A stretch of 64,000 bases of DNA from Ruminococcus sp. (lineage in GTDB: Bacteria; Bacillota; Clostridia; Oscillospirales; Ruminococcaceae). Positions 25,355-33,951 of the stretch are shown in pieces. Both the position numbers and the translations under genes were made by a program. A model generated the notes under the pieces. It made no database searches and was not told the origin of the DNA. It saw only the letters and a program-made list of their open reading frames with translations. Positions within the stretch are counted from its first letter, which is position 1. Each line of letters starts with the position of its first letter. The DNA is taken from contig JAFUQX010000021.1 of assembly GCA_017472145.1 (NCBI GenBank), positions 30,289 through 94,288 on the forward strand, read 5' to 3'.

Positions 25355-27196
25355 ATGAAGGGGAAAAAAATTTTATCCGGGCTGATGGGAGCGGTCATGC
25401 TCTGTACAGCCATGGTGCCGTCTTTTACTGGATCGATTCCGGCCGAAGCGGCCGCTGAGGCTGTATCCATCTACTCAACAGGCTTTGAGGACGGCGATGT
25501 AAGCGGATTTATCGGACGTTCCGGCAATGAGACGATCACGGCTACCACGGAGCAGGCCTATTCCGGCAGTCAGTCCATGTGTATCGGTGGACGTACAAGC
25601 GGATGGCACGGTGCCAAGATCTCACTGAGCGAGCGGGGTCAGGCCGGCGTGGAGTATTCTGTAAGTGCAATGGTTAAGTCCAAGTGGTATTCTACCATCA
25701 GCATGACACTGGAATATTACGATTCCACAGGTACGCAGAAATATACACCGCTGGGTTCTGTGTCCGGTGACGGTTGGATGGAATTTTCCGATGTAAAGAT
25801 TACCTTTACAAGCGATATGACGGATGTTTATGTGTATTTTGAGAGCAGCGATGCACAGGTTGACATTTATGTGGATGATTTTTCACTGGAATCTGCCGCC
25901 GTTTATGATATCGAGGAGGATATCAAGTCCCTGAAGGATGTGTATGCAGACTACTTCAAGATCGGCGGTGCGGTAACAGCCAGCGAGCTGGCACCTCAGA
26001 CTGCACAGGATCTGATCCTGAAGCATTACAACAGCCTGACACCGGGCAACGAGATGAAGCCGGATGCGTTGCTGGACTACAATGCAACCATTGCAACCGG
26101 TAGCAATGTAGACCCGCAGGTAAATCTGGCCAGTGCAAGAAGCATCCTGAATTTCTGCCGTGACAACAACATTCCGGTACGTGGACACGTTCTGGTATGG
26201 CACCAGCAGACTCCGGACTGGTTCTTCCGTGAGGACTATCAGGAAGGCGGAACATGGGCCTCTGAGGAAGTTATGCTTCAGCGTATGGAGAATTACATTA
26301 AGAATGTATTTGCCGCACTGGAGGAGGAATATCCTACCGTAAACTTCTACGCCTATGACGTTGTAAACGAGTGCTATCTGGACGACGGCTCTGCCCGTCA
26401 GCCGGGTGCAAATGACGGTTCTCAGCAGACCTCTCCGTGGGTGCAGATCTTTGGCGACAACTCCTTTATTGAGCACGCTTTCCGGTTCGCAAGAGAATAT
26501 GCTCCGGAGGGCTGTAAGCTGTATTACAATGACTTTAACGAATATCAGCCGGGCAAGACACAGGCCATGTATGATATGGCTATGGATCTGAAGGAAAAGG
26601 GTCTCATCGATGGTATCGGTATGCAGTCTCATCTGGATGTAGGCTTCCCGACAGTATCGGCCTATGAAAAGGCACTGGAGAAGTTTGCTTCTACCGGTCT
26701 GGATATTCAGGTAACAGAGCTTGACATCACCACTACAGATACTTCCGAGGCAGGATTTGAGAAGCAGGCTGAAATTTACAGTGGTATCATGGATGCATGC
26801 GTGAAATATGCAGACAGCATTTCCGCAGTCGTATTCTGGGGTACAACGGATGACAAGAGCTGGCGTGCTGCAAAGTGTCCGCTGCTGTTCAATGGCGATT
26901 ACAGCGCAAAGCCGGCATACTATGCGATCATCGACGGCATTGAGTCCACAGGTACAACAACGACAACAACAACGACAACGACAACTACCACAACTACAGC
27001 CGCTGCATATGTACCGGGCGATGTAAATTATGACGGCCGGCTGAATGTATTTGACCTTGCACAGCTGAAGATGGACATCCATCAGCCGTGGCCGGCTGTG
27101 TATCCGATAGACATTCCTCAGGACTACAATCAGGATGGCAGCTTCAATATGACCGATATTGTTGCATTTGCCAAGTTCCTGGTGGGCGCAAAGTAA
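25355..27196 (+). CDS. Cellulosomal endo-1,4-beta-xylanase: CBM22-GH10-dockerin
   Basis: A 613-residue secreted xylanase. In order: signal peptide (about 1-30); CBM22-like xylan-binding module (about 39-183, starting YSTGFEDGDVSGF); GH10 domain (about 185-531) with GHVLVWHQQTPDWFF, DVVNECYLDDG (acid/base Glu339), QVTELDITTTD (nucleophile Glu455) and VVFWGTTDDKSWR; a linker of about 15 threonines; and a dockerin with DVNYDGRLNVFD and DYNQDGSFNMTD calcium loops. The ATG at 25355 is preceded by TGGAGG; the longer frame to 25277 lacks this and precedes the signal peptide. The dockerin sequence differs clearly from those of GH5 and GH9/CotH. Confidence 0.95.
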   Translation: MKGKKILSGLMGAVMLCTAMVPSFTGSIPAEAAAEAVSIYSTGFEDGDVSGFIGRSGNETITATTEQAYSGSQSMCIGGRTSGWHGAKISLSERGQAGVEYSVSAMVKSKWYSTISMTLEYYDSTGTQKYTPLGSVSGDGWMEFSDVKITFTSDMTDVYVYFESSDAQVDIYVDDFSLESAAVYDIEEDIKSLKDVYADYFKIGGAVTASELAPQTAQDLILKHYNSLTPGNEMKPDALLDYNATIATGSNVDPQVNLASARSILNFCRDNNIPVRGHVLVWHQQTPDWFFREDYQEGGTWASEEVMLQRMENYIKNVFAALEEEYPTVNFYAYDVVNECYLDDGSARQPGANDGSQQTSPWVQIFGDNSFIEHAFRFAREYAPEGCKLYYNDFNEYQPGKTQAMYDMAMDLKEKGLIDGIGMQSHLDVGFPTVSAYEKALEKFASTGLDIQVTELDITTTDTSEAGFEKQAEIYSGIMDACVKYADSISAVVFWGTTDDKSWRAAKCPLLFNGDYSAKPAYYAIIDGIESTGTTTTTTTTTTTTTTTAAAYVPGDVNYDGRLNVFDLAQLKMDIHQPWPAVYPIDIPQDYNQDGSFNMTDIVAFAKFLVGAK

Positions 27197-27221
27197 GTCT
27201 GTAAAATCAGATATAGCATAA

Positions 27222-27954
27222 AGAGATCCTCCCAGGCTTAAGTGGAGTGATCATAAAGAAGTAAATCCAGAGAAAATTTGATTTTTCTCTGGATTTTATT
27301 TATCACATCATCGATGAATGGTGATTTGTTCGCTTTAAAGTCAACACAAAGTTACCGCCCTGAAATGCAAATGCTTTATTAAATGATATCGTTTCAATTG
27401 AAGCACAAACAAAACCAAGCTTTTCTAATAGCCTGCAGGAAGGTATGTTGTCAATAGCTGCTCCTGCTGTAAAATTTACCACATTATGTTCATCAACAAG
27501 ATATTCAATAAGTGCCTTTGTGCTTTCATAAGCATAACCATTTAGGTGATACGTAGAATGGAAACAATACCCCAAATCGTATTTATCCTTATCTTTATGA
27601 AAACAAACATATCCTAACATATTATCCGATTCTTTCAGAAAAACCGCAAAGAACAGATTACTTTCAGCAAACTTCTTTGTCAATGCCCTGGTTTCTTCAT
27701 CGTCAATTGGCAAGGGGACATCGTAAACGGCATATTTGGAATTATTGAAATCAATAAATATACTTTTCATTTTTTGCCAATCCGCTTCATACAGATTCCG
27801 TATATATAATCTATTTGTTTCTAATTTCATAAGAACCAACCTTTACAAATTCCAATTTATCGATGAAGTGATAAGCAAAATCCAGAGAAGATCTAATTTC
27901 TTCTCTGGATTTACTTCTTTATGACTCCCGTGCTTCAGCTTCGGGAGGATTTCT
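27222..27954. mobile_element. Putative cassette: GNAT gene between ~109-bp imperfect inverted repeats
   Basis: The left arm (27222 to about 27330) and the reverse complement of the right arm (about 27846-27954) align over ~109 nt at roughly 80% identity with one 2-nt gap. A perfect run of 23 nt spans TCATAAAGAAG...CCAGAGAA. Each arm contains a CCAGAGAA/TTCTCTGG hairpin. The enclosed gene is far more AT-rich than its neighbours. No transposase is present and I see no clear target-site duplication, so a MITE-like or passively moved cassette is my inference. Confidence 0.6.
27303..27830 (-). CDS. GNAT-family N-acetyltransferase, AT-rich, inside the inverted repeat
   Basis: A 175-residue acetyl-CoA-dependent acetyltransferase of the RimJ/RimL-like type. 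It shows LETNRLYIRNLYEADW at the start, the LGYCFHSTYHLNGYAYES acetyl-CoA-binding region (motif A in variant form), and the IDNIPSCRLLEKLGFV C-terminal motif. The acceptor substrate is unknown. The ATG at 27830 has AAAGG 9 nt upstream; an in-frame TTG lies 9 nt before it. Its 3' end runs into the left repeat arm. Base composition is unlike the flanking genes, which suggests horizontal acquisition. Confidence 0.85.
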   Translation of the reverse strand: MKLETNRLYIRNLYEADWQKMKSIFIDFNNSKYAVYDVPLPIDDEETRALTKKFAESNLFFAVFLKESDNMLGYVCFHKDKDKYDLGYCFHSTYHLNGYAYESTKALIEYLVDEHNVVNFTAGAAIDNIPSCRLLEKLGFVCASIETISFNKAFAFQGGNFVLTLKRTNHHSSMM

Positions 27955-27978
27955 GTGTTTCATGATTCAACAAATAAC

Positions 27979-28013
27979 CGGCCTTGTGTGGAAAACAAGG
28001 CCGTTTATGTTTT
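27979..28013. terminator. Hairpin terminator serving the lipoprotein gene
   Basis: CGGCCTTG (27979-27986) pairs with CAAGGCCG (27996-28003). T-rich tracts lie on both sides, so it may work in both directions. Confidence 0.75.
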
Positions 28014-28026
28014 TTACAGATTATTC

Positions 28027-28704
28027 TCAGGACAGACCCATGATGTAGTCATCAATGGTGTTCCAGTCATCTTCGTTGGCCGGGCCGTAGTAGCCGTCCT
28101 CATCGATGGTGATCTCCATGGTAAAGTCTACATTGTCGCCATATTCCAGATTCTCAGCACAGCTCTTGAGTGCCTCCAGAACATTTACAGCATAATCCTC
28201 CTCCAGAGCAGCATACTCTTCTTCTGTCATGCTGTCCAGATCCTCTACGGCCTCCAGTGCAGCATTGTACTCGTCAACGCAGGCGGTGATATCGTCCTCA
28301 ACCTGTGTCAGCAGATTGATCGGCTTGATGGAAACCTTTACATAGCAGCTCTCCTTGCCGCTCTCAGCAGAGGAAATGGTGTACTTGGCTTCCTTGAGCA
28401 GCTCAGCTGCAAAATCGGTGTACTGTGCATTCAGCTCCTCGCTGATATCCTCTGTATAAACCTCGCAGTAGTATGCAATTGCAGAAGCATAATATTCTAC
28501 TGTGCTGTCATAGATCTCCTGTGCTTCCTCTTCGCTGGCATCGGTCATCTTTATGTAGTTATCGAATTCACCCTTGTAGGATGCATCCAGAATACCAGCC
28601 ACATAGTCGCTGGAGAAGTTGCTGTCTACGCCGCCGCAGCCTGTGCTCAGAACGCCGGCAGCTGCCACTGTCAGAGCCAGTACAGCAGATGTCAATTTTT
28701 TCAT
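28027..28704 (-). CDS. Secreted lipoprotein of unknown function
   Basis: A 225-residue lipoprotein. The signal peptide ends in a LSTGC lipobox, so Cys22 or nearby would be lipidated and the protein tethered outside the membrane. The mature part is acidic and mainly helical (EEEAQEIYDSTVEYYAS and EEEYAALEEDYA stretches) and resembles DUF5105-type lipoproteins, though I am unsure of the family. The start at 28704 follows GGAGG. A promoter with TTGATT (28773-28768) and TATAAT (28750-28745) lies upstream on the minus strand. It is divergent from eno. Confidence 0.72.
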   Translation of the reverse strand: MKKLTSAVLALTVAAAGVLSTGCGGVDSNFSSDYVAGILDASYKGEFDNYIKMTDASEEEAQEIYDSTVEYYASAIAYYCEVYTEDISEELNAQYTDFAAELLKEAKYTISSAESGKESCYVKVSIKPINLLTQVEDDITACVDEYNAALEAVEDLDSMTEEEYAALEEDYAVNVLEALKSCAENLEYGDNVDFTMEITIDEDGYYGPANEDDWNTIDDYIMGLS

Positions 28705-28744
28705 ACCAAAACCTCCGTAAAAATCAATAAAATCTTCTCTGTCC

Positions 28745-28773
28745 ATTATAGCACAAATCCGCTGGAAAATCAA
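28745..28773 (-). promoter_or_regulatory. Promoter of the lipoprotein gene
   Basis: Minus strand TTGATT (28773-28768) and TATAAT (28750-28745), spacer 17 nt. Confidence 0.8.
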
Positions 28774-28808
28774 CGGAAATTCTGTAGCAATTCTGAGCAT
28801 TCAAACCG

Positions 28809-28838
28809 TTGAATATTAGCGAAAATGCTGTATATACT
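28809..28838 (+). promoter_or_regulatory. Promoter of eno
   Basis: TTGAAT at 28809-28814, an 18-nt spacer and TATACT at 28833-28838; the gene starts 33 nt later. Confidence 0.7.
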
Positions 28839-28870
28839 AAGGGCAGTTTATAGAGAAAGGAAGATGCAGT

Positions 28871-30163
28871 ATGAAAATACAGACAGTCATCGGACGGGAA
28901 ATTCTGGACTCACGGGGCAATCCAACTGTGGAAGCAGAGGTGGTTCTGACAGACGGCTCACGGGGACGGGGTGCAGCACCCAGCGGTGCATCCACCGGAC
29001 AGTTTGAGGCACTGGAGCTTCGGGACACGGAGGAGCCCCGTTACTGCGGCAGGGGCGTACTGACCGCCGTATGCAATATCAACCGGGAGATCCGGGAATG
29101 TATTACCGGCATGCAGTGTGAGAATCTCACAGCTGTGGACGAAGCCATGATCCAGCTGGACGGTACAAAGGATAAATCTAGGCTGGGCGCAAATGCCATG
29201 CTGGCCGTGTCCATTGCAGCAGCCAAAGCGGCCGCAAAGGCTCATCGTATGCCATTGTTTCAGTATCTGGGCGGTGTTCATGCAGCCACACTGCCTGTGC
29301 CTATGATGAATGTGCTCAACGGCGGTGCGCATGCAGCCAATAATCTGGATGTCCAGGAGTTTATGATCATGCCGGTGGGTGCAAGATCCTTTGCAGAGGG
29401 CTTACGGTGGTGTACAGAGGTGTATCATACCCTGAAAAAGCGGCTTAGTGAGAAGAAACTCAGTACAGCTGTGGGAGATGAGGGCGGTTTTGCCCCTGAT
29501 CTGGAAAGCGATGCAGCGGCGCTGGAGCTTTTGCTGGAGGCCATCGAAGGCGCTGGCTTTGTACCGGGCGTGGACTTTGTTCTTGCGCTGGATGCCGCTG
29601 CCAGCGAATGGAAATGCGGTCAGTCCGGACGATATCGTCTGCCTAAAAGCGGCAGGGAATACACTGCCCAGCAGCTGATCGGATATTGGGAGAATCTGTC
29701 AGCATCCTATCCCATCCGTTCCCTGGAGGATGGCGTGGATGAGGAGGACTGGAGAGGCTGGAAGGAGATGACCTCCCGGCTGGGACAGCGCCTTCAGCTG
29801 GTGGGAGATGATTTGTTCGTAACAAATACAGAGCGGCTCAACAAGGGCATTCTCACAGGCTGCGGCAATGCCATTCTGATCAAGCCCAATCAGATCGGAA
29901 CGCTGTCTGAAACCATCCGTGCCATCCGTATGGCCCATGGTGCTGGTTATGCGGCCGTGGTTTCCCATCGTTCCGGTGAGACAGAGGATACGACCATTGC
30001 CGATCTTGCGGTAGCCATGGGCACGGGACAGATCAAGACCGGCGCACCTGGCCGGAGTGAACGTACAGCAAAATACAATCGTCTGCTCCGGATTGCTTCT
30101 ATGACCTATGGCAGAGAATATTATCCCGGAGCAGGCTGCTTCCGGAGGGGAGGGGTTTTATGA
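28871..30163 (+). CDS. eno: Enolase (phosphopyruvate hydratase)
   Basis: A 430-residue glycolytic enzyme converting 2-phosphoglycerate to phosphoenolpyruvate in the cytoplasm. The motifs are intact: [13 protein letters not shown], the [16 protein letters not shown] loop, GDEGGFAPD with the catalytic Glu, the Mg2+ ligands in [20 protein letters not shown] and GDDLFVTN, the catalytic Lys in [11 protein letters not shown], and [17 protein letters not shown]. Some positions diverge from usual enolases ([25 protein letters not shown]), so this may be a second, divergent copy. AGGAAG precedes the ATG. Its stop overlaps the next small gene (ATGA). Confidence 0.93.
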   Translation: MKIQTVIGREILDSRGNPTVEAEVVLTDGSRGRGAAPSGASTGQFEALELRDTEEPRYCGRGVLTAVCNINREIRECITGMQCENLTAVDEAMIQLDGTKDKSRLGANAMLAVSIAAAKAAAKAHRMPLFQYLGGVHAATLPVPMMNVLNGGAHAANNLDVQEFMIMPVGARSFAEGLRWCTEVYHTLKKRLSEKKLSTAVGDEGGFAPDLESDAAALELLLEAIEGAGFVPGVDFVLALDAAASEWKCGQSGRYRLPKSGREYTAQQLIGYWENLSASYPIRSLEDGVDEEDWRGWKEMTSRLGQRLQLVGDDLFVTNTERLNKGILTGCGNAILIKPNQIGTLSETIRAIRMAHGAGYAAVVSHRSGETEDTTIADLAVAMGTGQIKTGAPGRSERTAKYNRLLRIASMTYGREYYPGAGCFRRGGVL

Positions 30164-30321
30164 AGATCAGCGGCTTTTTATTCTGGTATCTGCTGATTCC
30201 GATCGCCGTGGCTCTGGGGCTGAGGGTATTTCTTAATGAAAAAAAGCCCCGGATCTCCCGGTCAGCCATGCCCAAAATCTGCCTGCGGCCTACAAGATGG
30301 AAGGTCACTCTGGAAGAATAA
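30160..30321 (+). CDS. Small membrane protein translationally coupled to eno
   Basis: A 53-residue frame starting [20 protein letters not shown]: one membrane helix (about 4-22) and a basic, Pro-containing tail ending KVTLEE. Its ATG overlaps the eno stop codon (ATGA) and GGAGGGGAGG lies about 7-16 nt upstream, so reinitiation is likely. A strong terminator at 30335-30370 closes the pair. I recognise no family. Confidence 0.55.
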   Translation: MKISGFLFWYLLIPIAVALGLRVFLNEKKPRISRSAMPKICLRPTRWKVTLEE

Positions 30322-30334
30322 TCCCATACAGCGA

Positions 30335-30370
30335 GCGAATCTGCAAGGCACAGGCAGGTTCGCTTTTTTC
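30335..30370 (+). terminator. Terminator of the eno operon
   Basis: GCGAATCTGC (30335-30344) pairs with GCAGGTTCGC (30354-30363), followed by six T. Confidence 0.9.
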
Positions 30371-30376
30371 GTGCGC

Positions 30377-30404
30377 TTGACAGATGATGTATACTGAATA
30401 TAGA
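30377..30404 (+). promoter_or_regulatory. Promoter of hydE
   Basis: TTGACA at 30377-30382, a 16-nt spacer and TATAGA at 30399-30404. Confidence 0.72.
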
Positions 30405-30427
30405 GAGAACAAGGAGGTGCGAAGGAA

Positions 30428-31471
30428 ATGGAAAATAATATGAAGCAGCATGTGCAGCAGCTTCTGGAAAAGCGGGATCTGCCGGACGAGGGGCTTGTAC
30501 AGCTCATTGAATCAGAGCAGGCGGATGCGTTTCTGTTCCCGGCCGCAAATGGCGTGCGAAGGAGGATATATGGGGATGCGGTCTATATCCGCGGACTGAT
30601 CGAGTTTACAAATTACTGCAAGAACAACTGCTATTACTGCGGAATTCGCAGAGACAATGGAAAAGCCGTTCGCTACCGTCTGCGTACGGAGGAGATTCTG
30701 GAATGCTGCAAGGAGGGGTATGCCCTGGGCTATCGTACCTTTGTATTGCAGGGCGGCGAAGACCCATATTTTACGGACGAGCGGATTTGCAGGATCGTAT
30801 CCTCCATCCGGGAGCGGTATCCCGACTGCGCCATAACCCTTTCCATCGGAGAAAAGCCGAAGGACAGCTACAGAGCTTATTTTCAGGCGGGAGCAAATCG
30901 GTATCTTCTGCGCCACGAGACGGCCAATGAGATTCACTACAGCAGGCTTCACCCGGCGGAGATGCTTTCCAAAAACCGGAAGCGGTGTCTTTATGATCTG
31001 AAGGAGATCGGCTATCAGGTGGGAGCAGGCTTTATGGTCGGTTCGCCCTTTCAGACCACAGAACACCTTGTGGAGGATCTTCGCTTTTTGCAGGCGCTGT
31101 CTCCGGACATGGTGGGAATCGGGCCCTATCTGCGCCATCAGGATACGCCCTTCTGTCCCTATGAAAACGGCAGCCTGGAGAGGACACTGCGGCTGATCTC
31201 GATTCTCCGGCTTATGCTGCCCCATGCGCTGATTCCGGCGACAACGGCTCTGGGAACGATCCACCCGGAGGGACGGGAAATGGGTCTGAAGGCCGGGGCG
31301 AATGTAGTCATGCCGAATCTTTCGCCTGTGTCTGTGCGGAAGCTCTATTCCCTTTATGATGATAAGATCTGCACGGGAGAGGAATCGGCTCAGTGCCGGG
31401 GCTGTCTGGAAAAGCGTGTGGAGAGAGCCGGCTGCCGGATCGTGACAGATATCGGGAATGTAAGGCGCTAA
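30428..31471 (+). CDS. hydE: [FeFe]-hydrogenase H-cluster maturation radical SAM enzyme HydE
   Basis: A 347-residue radical SAM enzyme that takes part in building the di-iron subcluster of [FeFe]-hydrogenase. The FTNYCKNNCYYCGIRR motif provides the CxxxCxxC cysteines for the SAM [4Fe-4S] cluster, followed by LQGGEDPYFT, a typical SAM-binding glycine segment. The C-terminus contains extra cysteines (CTGEESAQCRGC) as in several HydE proteins. A strong AAGGAGG lies upstream. HydF, HydG and hydrogenase genes are not in this window. BioB-like or PylB-like proteins are the alternatives, but length and motifs favour HydE. Confidence 0.88.
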   Translation: MENNMKQHVQQLLEKRDLPDEGLVQLIESEQADAFLFPAANGVRRRIYGDAVYIRGLIEFTNYCKNNCYYCGIRRDNGKAVRYRLRTEEILECCKEGYALGYRTFVLQGGEDPYFTDERICRIVSSIRERYPDCAITLSIGEKPKDSYRAYFQAGANRYLLRHETANEIHYSRLHPAEMLSKNRKRCLYDLKEIGYQVGAGFMVGSPFQTTEHLVEDLRFLQALSPDMVGIGPYLRHQDTPFCPYENGSLERTLRLISILRLMLPHALIPATTALGTIHPEGREMGLKAGANVVMPNLSPVSVRKLYSLYDDKICTGEESAQCRGCLEKRVERAGCRIVTDIGNVRR

Positions 31472-31476
31472 GTCGC

Positions 31477-31505
31477 TTGCAATTTTTCTCAGAATGTGGT
31501 ATGAT
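31477..31505 (+). promoter_or_regulatory. Promoter of maf
   Basis: TTGCAA at 31477-31482, a 17-nt spacer and TATGAT at 31500-31505, starting within 10 nt of the hydE stop. Confidence 0.75.
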
Positions 31506-31538
31506 ATATTCTCAGTAAAGAAAAAGGAGATTGAAGCT

Positions 31539-32111
31539 ATGGAACTGATTCTGGCCTCCGGCTCACCCCGGAGAAAAGAACTGATGCACTATATTACAGA
31601 TGATTTTATCATCCGCACATCGGATGCAGATGAGGTCATTCCCGAGGGGACAGCTCCTCATGAGGCCTCGGCCGATCTTGCCCTGCAAAAGGCGCAGGCT
31701 GTGGCGGCACAGTATCCCGGCGCACTGGTGATCGGCTGTGACACAACTGTTTTGCTGGACGGACAGATCCTGGGCAAGCCGCTGGATGCTGACGATGCCA
31801 GACGCATGCTGAAAGCCCTTTCCGGGCGCACCCATGAGGTGGTGACTGGTGTAGCTCTGATCGCAGGAGGGAAGACACGCACCTTTTCCGAAATCACCCG
31901 TGTGACCTTCTATCCGCTGACGGAGGAGGAAATTGACGGATATCTTGCCACCGGAGAGCCTTTTGATAAGGCCGGGAGCTATGGCATTCAGGGGAAGGGG
32001 GCGCTGTTTGTACAGGGCCTCGAAGGCGATTATTACAATGTTGTGGGACTGCCCATTGCGGCTCTGTCCCGTGAGCTGAAAAAGATGAGAGGAGACACTG
32101 AAGATGAATAA
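31539..32111 (+). CDS. maf: Maf family nucleotide pyrophosphatase (dTTP/UTP type)
   Basis: A 190-residue house-cleaning pyrophosphatase that hydrolyses dTTP, UTP or modified nucleotides. The family signatures are at the start (LILASGSPRRKELM), centre (VIGCDTTVLLDGQILGKP) and end (DKAGSYGIQGKGALFV, GDYYNVVGLPI). The ATG at 31539 follows AAGGAG; the longer frame from 31494 begins at the -10 region and is unlikely. It overlaps the DUF4317 gene by 8 nt. Confidence 0.94.
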   Translation: MELILASGSPRRKELMHYITDDFIIRTSDADEVIPEGTAPHEASADLALQKAQAVAAQYPGALVIGCDTTVLLDGQILGKPLDADDARRMLKALSGRTHEVVTGVALIAGGKTRTFSEITRVTFYPLTEEEIDGYLATGEPFDKAGSYGIQGKGALFVQGLEGDYYNVVGLPIAALSRELKKMRGDTEDE

Positions 32112-33288
32112 GAAGGAACTAAGTGAGCTGCGGAAGAATTTTTCGGAAGCAAGCGATCTGTTTACACTGAACCATGTGGTATCGGCCTTTGTGGATGCAG
32201 AGAAGAATATCCGCTGTATCAAATCAAACCCATTCCACAACATTCCGTCTGAGGAGAGCGAATGCTATATGGAAACCCTCCGCCGGGTGCTGGCCGGAAC
32301 GCTGGGCAAGGGTCTGCTGGAATATGAGTTTCCCAATGAAGCCTATGAGGAGACAGGGGCGCAGAATATCCTGTATGGTGCGCTGACCTGCAAACTGAAG
32401 GATGACAGTGCAGTGTCCCTGATGCTCGATCAGATCGTGAAGAATATGGACTATGTTTCCACCTATGCGATTCTCATCGGGCATTGTACATACACGGTTT
32501 TCAACAAGACGAAGAATGATGAGATCAACCCTTATGACAGCGTGGAATATTCCTTCCTGGTGACGGCCATCTGTCCGGTGGAGGTGCGTGTGGACGGTCT
32601 GATCTACAATGAGGATGACAATGCCATTGTCCGCAAGACCGCCTATGACCGCATTGTATCCGAAGTGCCCTCCGACGGCTTTTTGTATCCTACCTTTACA
32701 GGCCGGGGTCCGGATGTGAACCATGTGCTGTATTCGGTGCGCAAGCCCAAGGAGGTAAACGTTTCCATTGTGGAGAATGTACTGGGCTGTAAGTTTGTGT
32801 GCACATCGGTGCAGGAAAAGGAGAGCTTCCGTACGCTGATGCAGGATGTAGTGGCGGATGAGCTGAGCTACACGGTGATCACGGATGTGAATGAGAAGCT
32901 GAAAAGCATTGCAGAGGAATACCGGAATGATGCAGATCTGCCGGCGGTGGATGATATTCAGATGAGAGATATTCTGCTGGATTCCGGTGTGAGTGAGGAG
33001 AAGGCGGAGAAGGTGCAGAATCTGTACCGGGAGATGACCCGTGAGAAGCCGCTTTCGGTCTGCAATCTGACGGAGAACAAGACAACGCTGACAGCGGAAG
33101 GGATCACGATCCAGATCGCCAAGGATGCAACCAGTAAGGTGCGGACGCAGTTTATCGATGGCCGGCGGTATCTGCTGATCGATCTGGACGAGCCGCAGAT
33201 TCAGGTGAACGGCATGCAGGTGACCTTGCAGGAGATGCCGGATATTTTCATGGAGGAGTCCGAGCTGGAGGAAGCGGAAGAGGTATAA
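32104..33288 (+). CDS. DUF4317 domain-containing protein
   Basis: A 394-residue, acidic, presumably cytoplasmic protein matching the DUF4317 family of Firmicutes over its whole length (MNKKELSELRKNFSE start, GHCTYTVFNKTKNDE, YPTFTGRGPDVNHVLY). No enzymatic motif is visible and no function is known to me. The start lies within the end of maf (8-nt overlap), so it is translationally coupled. A weak stem-loop (33299-33318) with TCTTTT follows. Confidence 0.82.
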   Translation: MNKKELSELRKNFSEASDLFTLNHVVSAFVDAEKNIRCIKSNPFHNIPSEESECYMETLRRVLAGTLGKGLLEYEFPNEAYEETGAQNILYGALTCKLKDDSAVSLMLDQIVKNMDYVSTYAILIGHCTYTVFNKTKNDEINPYDSVEYSFLVTAICPVEVRVDGLIYNEDDNAIVRKTAYDRIVSEVPSDGFLYPTFTGRGPDVNHVLYSVRKPKEVNVSIVENVLGCKFVCTSVQEKESFRTLMQDVVADELSYTVITDVNEKLKSIAEEYRNDADLPAVDDIQMRDILLDSGVSEEKAEKVQNLYREMTREKPLSVCNLTENKTTLTAEGITIQIAKDATSKVRTQFIDGRRYLLIDLDEPQIQVNGMQVTLQEMPDIFMEESELEEAEEV

Positions 33289-33408
33289 GATTTTTTCGGT
33301 CCGTATCCTAAGGACGGGGGTCTTTTGGCAAAAAAATACTGGCGGAGCTTGGAGTATGCAGTTCCGCACGGCAGCTATACTGAAATAAAGAAGGAGCAGA
33401 ATCTGAGT

Positions 33409-33882
33409 ATGATTGCTACAGAAAAAATCAATCCGCTCATTAGACAGAAACTCTATGATTGCGGATGGAATGAAAATATACAGTATGATATTACTGAAAC
33501 TGTAGCAGCATTGGAACAGGAAGGTTATCAGATTTTTGATTGTGCTGAGGAGATCCTGCGATCCTTCTTGAATACAGAGATTATTTTCAGCTTAGATGAG
33601 CTTAAAGCATTGCATGCAAAGCGAAGTAAATGTTATGGGGATGTGCGTTTTGATGTAATGAATATGGCCTCCGGGATGTATGATTGTTATGGAGAATATC
33701 ATATTCTTGTTCATGAAAGAGCCTACCCTATCGGTTCTATCAATGATTGTATCGGGCTGCTCGCGGGTGAATCCGGCAAAATTTATGCTGATACCGTACC
33801 TTGCGCAACAGTTTTAGGAACGGATATCATAGACTTTCTCAATCGTATTGTTCAATTCCGATTTTATAGGAGAATGAAATAG
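33409..33882 (+). CDS. SUKH-3-like immunity protein, orphan
   Basis: A 157-residue cytoplasmic protein. The LIRQKLYDCGWNENIQYDI opening, ALEQEGYQIFDCAEEILRSF helix region, YPIGSINDCIGLLAGESGKIY core and C-terminal IDFLNRIV helix fit the SUKH-3 superfamily, whose members neutralise polymorphic toxins. Nothing like a toxin, PT-HINT or secretion gene lies beside it. The gene is richer in AT than its neighbours. I set the start at ATG 33409 (AAGGAG 12 nt upstream); an in-frame TTG at 33325 would add 28 residues without a ribosome binding site. Confidence 0.68.
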   Translation: MIATEKINPLIRQKLYDCGWNENIQYDITETVAALEQEGYQIFDCAEEILRSFLNTEIIFSLDELKALHAKRSKCYGDVRFDVMNMASGMYDCYGEYHILVHERAYPIGSINDCIGLLAGESGKIYADTVPCATVLGTDIIDFLNRIVQFRFYRRMK

Positions 33883-33885
33883 TGA

Positions 33886-33930
33886 AAAAGGGCTGCCGCA
33901 AGTCAAATCTTGCAGCAGCCCTTCTGTTTT
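33886..33930. terminator. Bidirectional terminator hairpin between convergent genes
   Basis: AAGGGCTGCCGCAAG pairs with CTTGCAGCAGCCCTT (one mismatch), with T-rich tails on both strands. It serves the SUKH gene and pheT and shares its core with 14460 and 63838. Confidence 0.85.
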
Positions 33931-33951
33931 ATTATATAGATTGATGAAGGC

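Noticed and set aside
28871-30163. Enolase as a non-enolase superfamily member
   Set aside because: Although some positions diverge, all catalytic and metal-binding motifs of enolase are retained.
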